From Stephanodiscus triporus (Eukaryota > Bacillariophyta > Thalassiosirophyceae > Thalassiosirales > Thalassiosiraceae), in the NCBI GenBank assembly GCA_036939755.1, contig JALLAZ010000863.1:1-11551 (forward strand): a DNA stretch of 11,551 nucleotides. The letters are read 5' to 3'. Numbering within the stretch: position 1 is the stretch's first letter; each line of letters starts with the position of its first letter. Positions 1 to 7,072 of the stretch are shown here, piece by piece. The translations under genes were made by a program, and so were the position numbers. A model generated the notes under the pieces. The model ran no database searches, was not told the DNA's origin, and saw only the letters and a program-made list of their open reading frames with translations.

Positions 1-259
1 TTTGGCTGGCTGAGGCGGCAAAAATTGGCAAAGAAACTACAATTTTACGAAGCTCGTAAAAAATTGGTCGCATATCTGTGACCATAGTTGTTAAGCTGTT
101 AATGACATTGGTGCTCCGGTCGCTGTAGACCGATACGACGCGGGTGTAAACCCCATCGTACGCGCCAGGGCAAACGGCCAAATGCAGCGGCAAAAAAACG
201 ACCTTGCACGTCGTCGTCCCATCGCCTTTCATGGCGTAGACGGCAAGCACGGCCTCCAT
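1..259 (-). CDS. Partial open reading frame of unknown function, running off the left edge
   Basis: Reading the minus strand from an ATG at 259-257, there are 86 codons with no stop up to the window edge, so the end of the gene is missing. The product begins MEAVLAVYAMKGDGTTTCK and continues with a mixed, protein-like composition (Val, Tyr, Leu, Thr, Arg), not the low-complexity runs that usually mark shadow frames here. A TGA lies 21 bases upstream of the ATG in the same frame, which fixes the earliest possible start unless the segment is an internal exon. I do not recognise a family. It could be an exon of a host gene or part of a transposable element. Open length and composition are the only support, so confidence is low. 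Confidence 0.35.
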   Translation of the reverse strand, partial: MEAVLAVYAMKGDGTTTCKVVFLPLHLAVCPGAYDGVYTRVVSVYSDRSTNVINSLTTMVTDMRPIFYELRKIVVSLPIFAASASQ

Positions 260-763
260 CCTCCACAGGTTCTTTGCGTATCATGGGGGAAAATTATCGA
301 AGGGGGGGGGAGGCCAACTATTCCCTCAACTCCACTTAAAGCCCTAAGACAAAAGCCTTAGGGTTTTCCTCATCACATAGGAATACGTAAGTAAAAACAT
401 GTATTGTAACCTCCAGAAAGTCCAGGTTCGCAAACACGGATGGGGGCGGGCCGGGGGGGGGGGGCCGTTGCGATGACGGTGGATCAATCGTTATGACAGA
501 TTTAGACCGAGGTCGAACACATAGTCGTTCCAATCGTGTTTTATCACATATCAAAACAGTTTGTAGGGCATGGTTTTGGGCCAGAATACACCCAAAACTC
601 GTGTTCTCTCGTGTTCTATGATACTCTATTGGTAACACCGAAGCAATCGCGAATGAATATTTATTTTATTTTTTTTAGAGGGGAAGAAAGATTACGATAC
701 GCCCTTCGTACGATCTAATCTCTCTCTACCGGTAGAGTAAAACACCCGTCATTCTTAGTCATC
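260..763. other. Non-coding stretch with G-runs and an inverted repeat
   Basis: No convincing gene is seen. The stretch has a run of nine G at 302-310 and a run of twelve G at 453-464. An inverted repeat, CCCTAAG at 342-348 and CTTAGGG at 357-363 around an 8-base loop, has flanking AAA (338-340) and TTT (365-367) that lengthen the possible stem to 11 pairs with one G-T pair. The right-hand part, from about 650, becomes T-rich and then leads into the next gene, so it probably holds that gene's promoter and 5' untranslated region. Short open frames on both strands have no recognisable content. Confidence 0.6.
724..737. promoter_or_regulatory. Perfect 14-bp palindrome upstream of the gene at 764
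   Basis: The sequence CTCTACCGGTAGAG is a perfect palindrome whose last base is 27 bp before the ATG at 764. Palindromes of this length are typical of binding sites for dimeric transcription factors, and the position suits a promoter-proximal or 5' untranslated element. No factor can be named, and a chance palindrome cannot be excluded. Confidence 0.3.
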
Positions 764-1639
764 ATGCTCGAGAGCACGCCGAGCCAAGGCGAGAGGCGGA
801 AGCGACCGCTCCATACAGTTGACGCACCCGACCAGCAGGTCAAGGCCGTCTGTTTCTACCTCTCGTCGTTCGAGCCCATCCCGGCCTCCGAAATCGCCAT
901 CGAGCATCGAGACCGTGCCCATCATCGTCATCACCATCATCACCATAATAATCGAGCCTCGAGTCCTCCGATCGACGGCGGCGATTCGCCGACGCCCACC
1001 GCGGACGACTACGCCAACCTTCTATTCTACGAGTCGTCCGACGAGGACGAGGAGGGTGCGACGTCGGACGACGTCGCCGTCGACGCCGAACCGGCCAGGA
1101 GGCGAGTGTTCTTCGACCCGCTCGCACCCACCGTGCATCACCTACTCGACGTGCCCCCCGCCCGCGACATGACCCCCGACGAGGTGTCGAACCTATGGAT
1201 CAGCCAATCGGACCTCGTCGCCCTCAAGTCCGACGCGCACTCCCGAGCGCAGGACGCCAGACATCGCATCCTGGCGGAGCGGGACGGGTCGGCCCACGAA
1301 GACGTCGGCGGCGGCGGCAGCGGCAGGGGCGGGAAGTACGGGAACAGGGCGAGTCTTCGCTCGTTCATGTCGATCGTCGAGCGCGAGTCGAACGCGTCGA
1401 TACGCGGCCTGGAGCACCGCCTCTTCCGGAGTAGGCACACTCGCCATGCGCTCGTTCGAGACGTCCTCGAGTGTCAGGCGCACGCGACCGGCCTCGCAAA
1501 GTTCGGGATGCAGGGAGTGGACGGAAAGGAGAGAGCGATGCTCCTCGCAAGGGTCTCAATGGAACGGTCCGTTAAGGCGCGGAACCTGGCGTTCGTGGAT
1601 GCCATGGAGGATCGAGCGGAGGTTCTCAATGGGTTATGA
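764..1639 (+). CDS. Diatom-type conserved protein of unknown function (291 aa)
   Basis: The function is unknown. The ATG sits in the context TCATCATGC, and the frame ends at a TGA at 1636-1638 or the following bases of the stop region. Seen in order: a charged N-terminus (1-45); a histidine tract at 53-61 encoded by CAT/CAC repeats; an acidic stretch SSDEDEEG (91-98); a conserved-looking block around 113-156 with RRVFFDPL, then RDMTPDEVSNLWIS (134-147) and SDLVALKSDAH; a Gly-rich linker (182-190); and a helical, Arg-rich C-terminal part with IRGLEHRLF (213-221) and a possible coiled coil to the end. From general knowledge, the pattern of an aromatic/basic strand, a short gap, then 'T-x-[DE]-E-x-x-x-x-W-[YI]-S' followed later by 'RGLE' recurs in large lineage-specific families of diatom proteins with no assigned role. 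There is no signal peptide or membrane segment, so the product is probably nuclear or cytosolic. Gene reality is well supported by length and high GC at third positions. Low-complexity tracts are fast-evolving fillers. Confidence 0.8.
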   Translation: MLESTPSQGERRKRPLHTVDAPDQQVKAVCFYLSSFEPIPASEIAIEHRDRAHHRHHHHHHNNRASSPPIDGGDSPTPTADDYANLLFYESSDEDEEGATSDDVAVDAEPARRRVFFDPLAPTVHHLLDVPPARDMTPDEVSNLWISQSDLVALKSDAHSRAQDARHRILAERDGSAHEDVGGGGSGRGGKYGNRASLRSFMSIVERESNASIRGLEHRLFRSRHTRHALVRDVLECQAHATGLAKFGMQGVDGKERAMLLARVSMERSVKARNLAFVDAMEDRAEVLNGL

Positions 1640-1927
1640 ATAATAGGGAGGAAACAGTGATGAATGTTTAACTTAAAAGTAAGGATTGTAATCAATATGC
1701 AAGCTAGGAATTTTAGCAGAGTTGCTCTCAATCGGGATAGCTCCACACGACCCAAGCCGTAAGTCGTACAGTCTGAGGAAGAGTCTCCTGCTCAGTCCGG
1801 CACGCAAAAACGTCATTATAGCGTTTCATATTATGGCAATGAGTCAACGATAGACAATATGCGTCGTTATGTTTTTTTTCTTTCTATCGAATGCCAACAC
1901 GCATCGTCAGATTGAGCGCGAAATTTT

Positions 1928-2812
1928 TCACCACCACCACCACCAGCCCTTGACTGGAATCGTACGCTTTATCGGTTCGGTCTCCATGCACTTGTCCAAC
2001 CAGGAACGCAAATTTTCCTCACCGTCTCCAGTAATGCCAAATTCTTGATCTATCCTCCAAAGAAATGGAAATGCCGCGCAATCGGCGAGAGACAATCCCT
2101 CTCCGACCAAGTACGGCCCCACAACCAAGGTATTCAATTCCTTCAACAGGGATCGGAGCTCCGACAGGGAACCTCGTAACACGGCCGATTTCCCCACAGG
2201 AATCAGACGATCTGCTATTGATCCCCTCCAACGATCGGCCAGCGCCCTTTCATCGGCGCTCAGCCCGTCCGTGCATAGCGCTCCCCGAGCGCCCTCGGCG
2301 GCGACCACTCCGTCTCCCACGGCATCCAGGATCGATTCCGAATCCGAGAACACGACGTAGTCGTCATCGTCGACTCCCCCCGCCACGACCGCCACGACAG
2401 GGACGGTCCCGCGCGGGTTCATCCTCAGGAACCATCCCGGCTTCCCCCCCGGGCCGTACAGTGACACCTCGGTCGTTTCGTACACGCACCCCGACGCCTC
2501 GAGCGCGATCCACGCCTTCTGAGCGTAGGGACATCGTCCGTTTGTGACAAATCGAATCGTCGTCCGCGCATCGTCGTCGTCGTCGTCGTCGCCTCCAACC
2601 GATCTCGCGGATGCCCTTGAGGCGCGGCATCGCGATCGAGGGGGAGGCATCGCTGCGGCGGCGAGCGGAGACGTCCCCCCGACCAGGCAACTGTCGACGA
2701 TGGGGTTCGCCGCCAATCGGAACGATGATACGTCGCTGAGCGGTGTCAATGACAGTAGGACAATGCAATGGCGAGAATGACGACTATGGGACCGATACTT
2801 AGTGGGTGCCAT
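1928..2812 (-). CDS. Glutathione S-transferase-like protein with N-terminal extension
   Basis: A thioredoxin-fold plus helical GST protein of 294 aa, starting at the ATG at 2812-2810; the same frame extends upstream only with a non-ATG codon. Seen: a basic N-terminus, a hydrophobic run CIVLLSLTPL (16-25), then SSFRLA; an Asp run (75-81) from a GAC repeat; the thioredoxin-like strand TIRFVTNGRCPYAQKAWIAL with the active-site type motif CPYA (94-97); NPRGTVPV (132-139) with the cis-Pro; SDSES (156-160), the glutathione gamma-glutamyl contact; and the C-terminal helical domain with YLVGEGLSLADCAAFPFLW (234-252). The CPYA motif points to Cys-type classes (omega, lambda or dehydroascorbate-reductase-like) that reduce mixed disulfides or dehydroascorbate, not classic Tyr/Ser conjugating GSTs; this is inference. 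The N-terminal 55 residues could be a signal or plastid-targeting presequence; an inner ATG (M55) would give a cytosolic form of 240 aa. The C-terminus ends in five tryptophans encoded by a CCA-repeat complement, which is odd. Convergent with the gene ending at 1639. Confidence 0.82.
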   Translation of the reverse strand: MAPTKYRSHSRHSRHCIVLLSLTPLSDVSSFRLAANPIVDSCLVGGTSPLAAAAMPPPRSRCRASRASARSVGGDDDDDDDARTTIRFVTNGRCPYAQKAWIALEASGCVYETTEVSLYGPGGKPGWFLRMNPRGTVPVVAVVAGGVDDDDYVVFSDSESILDAVGDGVVAAEGARGALCTDGLSADERALADRWRGSIADRLIPVGKSAVLRGSLSELRSLLKELNTLVVGPYLVGEGLSLADCAAFPFLWRIDQEFGITGDGEENLRSWLDKCMETEPIKRTIPVKGWWWWW

Positions 2813-3201
2813 GTGGTATTTTCTGGCGTACGCCAATAGAATTTTGCTGGCGTCGTACCATATGCATTTTGCTGGCGTACCTACTATCTCAAAAATGATA
2901 AGAGTGTGTAGAAGAGTGAGATATTTTTTGATTTCACAGGTTTCTCGTAGATACTTTGATTTATTTCTTATTTCCCACGTAGATCTGGAAAAGAAACAAG
3001 TGTTTCTTAATTTCTAAAAAATAATGGCCCCTTTTTCTTCTAAATATCGAGAAATCAACGAAATCTTCTTTGATGCCAATAATCGCCATGGCAAAATCCT
3101 CGCCCGCATCTTCGTCCTCTCAAATATTATCATTCACCCATTGCATCGAGAAGTCGATACTTCCAGCCACAAGCAACAACCTCATCCATCATCTTGTCGA
3201 C
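2813..3201. other. Divergent intergenic region between the GST-like and silaffin-like genes
   Basis: This region must hold the promoters of two genes read away from each other. Next to the GST start are three spaced copies of a short motif (annotated separately). From about 2890 the base composition becomes A/T-rich. Open codons run from 3070 in frame with the gene at 3202, but they encode no recognisable domain and would bury the signal peptide, so I treat them as 5' untranslated sequence. No clear TATA box is seen. Confidence 0.5.
2818..2880. repeat. Three copies of a 14-18 bp motif in the GST upstream region
   Basis: The motif ATTTTGCTGGCGTAC occurs as ATTTTCTGGCGTAC at 2818, ATTTTGCTGGCGTCGTAC at 2841 and ATTTTGCTGGCGTAC at 2866, spaced 23 and 25 bp apart, about two helical turns. 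The first copy overlaps a perfect 12-bp palindrome, TGGCGTACGCCA (2824-2835). The array starts six bases from the GST ATG, so it lies in that gene's 5' leader or core promoter. Regular spacing suggests a cis-regulatory array, though a simple tandem duplication relic is possible. Confidence 0.55.
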
Positions 3202-3780
3202 ATGATTACCAACATTGCCATCATTTACCTCCTGTCATTGTGGGCGGCGGCATGCCCAGGCGTCACGTCGCGGCCCATCGAGTCTGATCCGTTACGCAAG
3301 CGTGTAATTGATAACGCCAGGCATCTTCAAGCGAAGGTGGAGGTGAGCATGTCGATGTCTAGTGATTTGAATATGTCGCTCTCGTCCCTCTCCATGTCTA
3401 TAGGTTTCGCGGGCATCCAGATAGCCGTCGAAGATATTCCGATCGAAACCATCGATGTCAAGACCACCCATCCTAATGCAAAGTCCAACAAACACTCCGC
3501 TGAGAAAACTGCAAAGTCCAGCAAAGCGTCCGCTGCACTCCCATCCTTCTCCATTCCTAATGCGAAGTCCAACAAACATTCCGCTAAGAAAATTGCAAAA
3601 TCCAGCAAAGCGTCCTCTGCATCTATGTCCACCAATTCTTCTGCCAAGTCCAGCAAAGCGCCCACTGCAGCGAAGTCCCCCGATTCCTCTGCCAAGTCCA
3701 CCAAAGCACCCACTGCTGCTATGTCCACGGATTCATCTGCCAAATCCAGCAAAGCGCCCACATCGAATTTGGAACGATAA
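3202..3780 (+). CDS. Silaffin-like secreted protein with KxxK repeats (192 aa)
   Basis: Predicted biosilica (cell-wall) protein. The ATG at 3202 is chosen because it opens directly into a good signal peptide, MITNIAIIYLLSLWAAA, with small residues near 15-20 for cleavage. A short basic propeptide follows and then ARHLQ (39-43), which fits the RXL-type processing site reported for diatom silica proteins ([SARK]-x-L before [DENQ]). Residues 47-68 are a Met/Ser-rich stretch. From 92 on, the protein is Lys/Ser/Ala-rich with seven KxxK tetrads: KSNK (94, 122), KSSK (105, 133, 149, 181) and KSTK (165), arranged in internal repeats. In silaffins such lysines carry polyamines and the serines are phosphorylated, driving silica deposition and targeting to the silica deposition vesicle. 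Sequence similarity is by composition and motif only; no catalytic domain exists. The opposite strand is also open across the repeats, coding acidic 'ALLDLAEES'-type repeats, which I take to be a shadow. An in-frame upstream ATG at 3070 would bury the signal peptide. Codon use is less GC-rich than that of its neighbours. Confidence 0.68.
   Translation: MITNIAIIYLLSLWAAACPGVTSRPIESDPLRKRVIDNARHLQAKVEVSMSMSSDLNMSLSSLSMSIGFAGIQIAVEDIPIETIDVKTTHPNAKSNKHSAEKTAKSSKASAALPSFSIPNAKSNKHSAKKIAKSSKASSASMSTNSSAKSSKAPTAAKSPDSSAKSTKAPTAAMSTDSSAKSSKAPTSNLER
3475..3621 (+). repeat. 84-bp-period direct repeat (two copies) in the silaffin-like gene
   Basis: Two copies, 3475-3537 and 3559-3621, encode NAKSNKHSA followed by KSSKAS-type residues (aa 92-112 and 120-140). 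They differ at a few bases, several of them silent, which suggests selection on the protein after duplication. A 21-bp segment coding LPSFSIP separates them. Confidence 0.8.
3640..3777 (+). repeat. 48-bp tandem repeat (about three copies) in the silaffin-like gene
   Basis: Units at 3640-3687 and 3688-3735 and a partial unit at 3736-3777 each encode SAKSSKAPTAA-like 16-residue blocks (SAKSSKAP, SAKSTKAP, SAKSSKAP). The copies are close but not identical. Copy number is likely to vary between alleles. Confidence 0.85.
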
Positions 3781-4326
3781 CATAACGATTGAAAGGCGAG
3801 GAAAGGCATCCAAACAGACGATAGTTGTTAAAATGCCGAAGCGTGTCTAACGATTGAAAGGTGCAGCCTCTGACCGAAGTATACGTCTGCCCCAGTCCAG
3901 TGTCAATGTAGAAGACAATGTAGTCAACTCGATATCTATAATCATAAAACATTTTATGTCTGAATTGCAGCGTGCAAGAACGCAAATGAGGAGGAGGGAA
4001 TTTTAGCTGCATTTATTCGTATGTTATTTGTTTTGGTATTAGATTAGTTTCGGAATCTACAAGTAATTCAAGATGATGTTATCCCCAATGAACAATTGAC
4101 AAACGCGTAGTGAAATGAATAGATGGGTCGTGATATTAATTAGGCAGTTGACATGGCAGTTACTTCGACGAATTCATTCACTCACCATCATGCCAAGGGG
4201 GCAATATGTGTGTCGATCCAAAGCATTAGTGCCATAGAGGCACTCGTCACATTCTTCGGAAGAGAACACTCCTTCTTCCAACACTCGCGACCCGACCCTC
4301 CCGTCCCGTCCTATACACTCCAATGA
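3781..4326. other. Intergenic stretch without a convincing gene
   Basis: The first part is presumably the 3' untranslated region of the silaffin-like gene. I see no tRNA, no structured RNA and no recognisable coding region. On the minus strand codons are open, without a usable ATG, from 4404 down to 4177, with several cysteines; this overlaps the plus-strand open stretch described next and at most one of them can be real. Confidence 0.5.
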
Positions 4327-4545
4327 ACACACCAAACACCCCAAACACCGCAGCGATGCTGCTCGTCTATCCCATACTACGCCAAACGCCTCTCTTGGCA
4401 GTACCTAGGCGTCAACTATAAAGGTAGAGCCATTACGACTACATCATACCTTATTCACAACAGCAAGGTTGGCATGAAGACTGAGGCAGTAGAATGCACA
4501 GTTGAATCAATGCAAAAGAAAGACATCCCAATGGTAATCGAGTAA
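4327..4545 (+). other. Open stretch of 72 codons, possible exon or gene relic
   Basis: After a TGA at 4324-4326 the plus frame stays open to a TAA at 4543-4545. The translation has a natural-looking composition in its second half, with LSWQYLGVNYKGR and later HNSKVGMKTEAVECTVE. The stop overlaps a good splice-donor-like sequence, GTAAGG at 4542-4547, so the stretch could be an exon continuing downstream. An ATG at 4474 would leave only 23 codons. I do not recognise a family; a remnant of a DNA transposase is one guess, with no firm support. Confidence 0.22.
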
Positions 4546-4953
4546 GGGTGACGTCATCTTCAATGCACCAGGATTCCGACGAACGGCTAACATTTCGCAC
4601 TTGTCGCTACCCATCGTCATCGCGACTGCTCTCGCCCAGAAGCGGTCCGATCCGACCAGACGCGGAGTTGTTCAAATGCTGTCTGATACGCGTGAACGAA
4701 GGAGGCAACGAAAGACAGAACCACCCCTCGTTCCCCGTCGTTGCGCCATGACATCCTTCTCTCCTCGGTCTCATAGATGATTCTACGAGAGATCGACTCC
4801 CTCCCTTCCGTTCCTCGTTTGTTCCGCGGGGCGACGCTACCAAACCACGACTGTCGGTATCTACGACACCGATATCCGCGCCGAGATGGCGAGCAAACGT
4901 ATATCCGACATCCCAAAATACTCAATAATCCCTCAGCCAAAAAACCGGATCGA
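4546..4953. other. Intergenic stretch downstream of the folate enzyme gene
   Basis: This lies 3' of the gene ending at 4954 on the minus strand and must contain its 3' untranslated region. Open frames on both strands are present, but their translations are Arg/Ser-rich and look like shadows. No other feature is seen. Confidence 0.5.
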
Positions 4954-6900
4954 TCACCGGGCGGGAGAAGAGTCGACCCATCTTCGGATCGCATTATTCC
5001 TCTCGTGCAGTCTCATCAGGTTGTATTCCAATGCGGCCACGGTCACTCTACCCACGTGGGGGACGTAAATCACGCCTCGGGCACCGTCATCACCCAAGAG
5101 CGTCCCCTCGTCGAAGTTACTCCCTCCCCCTGAGGTGGTGGTAGTCGCCACGTTGATGACGATGGCATTGTCCGATATCCATTCCGTGGGCACCCTGAAC
5201 GAGTCCGAGGGTACACCCGAAACGACCACGGACGATCCCCTAACGCACCGTTCGACGGTCGTATCGTCGACGATCTCGCGTCGTACTGTCCCATCGGGGA
5301 GGTATCGCAACACGGAATCGACGTCGACCGAGTAAACCGTGGCTCCTCGTTCCGAGAGCATGACGGCGAGGGGTCGACCGAGGACCTCGGATCGGTTTAT
5401 GATCGTCATCGTTGCGCCAACGTATCGATCGCGCACGACGTCGTCGGCGTCGTCGGCGGTCGGCGACGACCCGTCGGAGAACGACGACGACGAAGCGCGC
5501 AATAGCGATTCCAGGATCTTGTACACCGCCAGGGCGGTGCACGGGCGAATGACCGGCCCCGAATCTTCTTCCGGCCGTTTTGCGTCGACGTCGTCGTCAC
5601 CATAACGATCGCCGCATTCGTGGACGACGTCGTCCTCGTCGCCGTCCACTCGTTTTCGCGTCCACGACGATCCCCCCCCACCGCGATATCCCTCCACGTC
5701 CTTGTGACGCGCGACTAGATTCCGAAGATGGTCGTCCATCGACGACCTGCCGCCGCCTTCGCCGCATCGGCGGACGCCTACTCCGGTAACGGTGGTGGTG
5801 GATCGTAGTCGTTGTTTTGTTTCTCCTTCGCGACAAGGCGTCCGACCACCAACCGACGATGACGACGACGTCGATGCCTCGGCGTCGACAACGACTGCGC
5901 AATTTTCCTCCTCCTCCACCGCCACCGCCATCGTCGATGTCGATCTATCGAAGATCGGGTAGAATACCAATATGCCGTGCACGTCAGTATTTTCGTTCGC
6001 CTCGCGAATGGCGAATTCCAAGTCCTCCCTCGTCGGTTCGACCCGACGCAGCTCGTACAGTATCCCGTCCTTCGCGCAGCACGACGCTATCTGTTCGGAG
6101 TACCTCTCGTTCCCGTGAGTATCGTCGCAATCGCGATATTTTTCGTCGTCGTCGTCGTCGGGGAAAATCATCGGAGGACGGAACGACGTGGTTTTCGTCG
6201 TTTTCGCTTTGGCGGTGGTGGCGAGGATGCCGACGAGCTTGATGCGTTCTTCCCCCCCCGGGGACGAATCGCGCATCTTCGCGACGTACTCGCGTACGGC
6301 CGATCTCATCGTTTCGGCGGTCTCGCTAACGATCGACTCCGAGGAGAAGCAATCGGATCTGAGGGGCCGATTATCATCATCGTCCTCGTTTCCCCTTCCG
6401 GCACGAGCAGCGTCCCGCGAATCGTCATCGTCGCGTCGGCGATTCGGACGACGAAGACGATAATGACGCGACGTGGGGGGATGACGAAGGATGCTGCTGC
6501 CGCCGCGGTGGTGGTGCCTCCCCTCCTCCGCCGCCGCGGACGGGAGGTGGGCGATCTTCTCCTCCTTCGGCAGTCTCGGCGACGATGGACATTCGCCACC
6601 CTCGGCCATTCGTCGGAGTTGTCGATGTCGCTGATGCGACGGATACGAATACGAAGATCGGCGATGGCTCGGCGACGATGGAGGAAGGAGACGATGGTGA
6701 TTATGGCGTCTACTACTACCGCCACCGCCGCCGCCGAAGCGGCCGCGATAGCGCGGCAGCATCGCGGCCGAGGCGAACGACGACGACGGCGAATGCGAAA
6801 AGTTCGCGACGACGATGATGGGGGAGGAGGATGAGCGGCATCCCGATCGAACGATATTGTTGATGTGGCACGAGAGGGCGTGATAGTGATAGCGCGACAT
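4954..6900 (-). CDS. MTD1: MTD1-type methylenetetrahydrofolate dehydrogenase with long low-complexity inserts
   Basis: Oxidises 5,10-methylene-tetrahydrofolate to the methenyl form in one-carbon metabolism. The closest family I recognise is the yeast MTD1 type, NAD-dependent and without cyclohydrolase activity. The 648-aa frame is twice the usual length of about 320. Seen: a Ser/Arg/His-rich extension (1-185) with Gly, Asp and Arg runs; the catalytic-domain start SETAETM (192-198); KLVGILAT (221-228); ERYSEQIASCCAKDGILYELRR (265-286); EANENTDVHGILVFYP (300-315); a low-complexity insert (316-387); ARHKDVEGY (397-405); a second insert (406-446); RPCTALAVYKILE (452-464); the Rossmann core INRSEVLGRPLAVMLSERGA (501-520) with TVYSVDVDS (521-529); VSGVPS (560-565); and IYVPHVGRVTVAAL (611-624). 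The active-site Tyr is Y267, but the Lys four residues on in bifunctional enzymes is Ile271 here. The true start is uncertain: M1, M47 (6762) or M99 (6606); the Arg/Ser-rich N-terminus could be a mitochondrial presequence, and parts of the inserts could be unspliced in-frame introns. Confidence 0.85.
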   Translation of the reverse strand: MSRYHYHALSCHINNIVRSGCRSSSSPIIVVANFSHSPSSSFASAAMLPRYRGRFGGGGGGSSRRHNHHRLLPPSSPSHRRSSYSYPSHQRHRQLRRMAEGGECPSSPRLPKEEKIAHLPSAAAEEGRHHHRGGSSILRHPPTSRHYRLRRPNRRRDDDDSRDAARAGRGNEDDDDNRPLRSDCFSSESIVSETAETMRSAVREYVAKMRDSSPGGEERIKLVGILATTAKAKTTKTTSFRPPMIFPDDDDDEKYRDCDDTHGNERYSEQIASCCAKDGILYELRRVEPTREDLEFAIREANENTDVHGILVFYPIFDRSTSTMAVAVEEEENCAVVVDAEASTSSSSSVGGRTPCREGETKQRLRSTTTVTGVGVRRCGEGGGRSSMDDHLRNLVARHKDVEGYRGGGGSSWTRKRVDGDEDDVVHECGDRYGDDDVDAKRPEEDSGPVIRPCTALAVYKILESLLRASSSSFSDGSSPTADDADDVVRDRYVGATMTIINRSEVLGRPLAVMLSERGATVYSVDVDSVLRYLPDGTVRREIVDDTTVERCVRGSSVVVSGVPSDSFRVPTEWISDNAIVINVATTTTSGGGSNFDEGTLLGDDGARGVIYVPHVGRVTVAALEYNLMRLHERNNAIRRWVDSSPAR

Positions 6901-7072
6901 GGTTCACCCAGCCAGTGAGCGTCGGATGCGAACGGCGTTTTCGGGCGGGGGGGCGGGGGCAGCCTCTCCCCCCCATTTGGAAAAGACGACGGACGGACCA
7001 GTCGTACCACGACCAAGAAAAGGATTCCCTGAGAAGGAGGATAAATTATCGCCTCAGGTGTCAGGTGGGATC

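Noticed and set aside
342..363. TTAGGG-like arms suggesting telomeric repeat
   Set aside because: Only one unit on each arm and no tandem array; better described as a small hairpin.
2065..2547. Plus-strand frame of 160 codons opposite the GST-like gene
   Set aside because: Antisense to conserved GST motifs, Pro/Arg/Ser-rich, no domain.
3024..3287. Alternative frame beginning at 3024 ahead of the silaffin-like gene
   Set aside because: It overlaps the signal peptide region in another frame, is His/Arg-rich and has no domain.
4177..4404. Cys-rich open codons on the minus strand
   Set aside because: No suitable ATG, only 76 codons, and overlap with a more protein-like plus-strand stretch; too weak to call.
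5977..6834. Plus-strand open frame of 285 codons opposite the folate enzyme
   Set aside because: Its composition is dominated by Arg/Val/Ala runs mirroring trinucleotide repeats of the real gene on the other strand.
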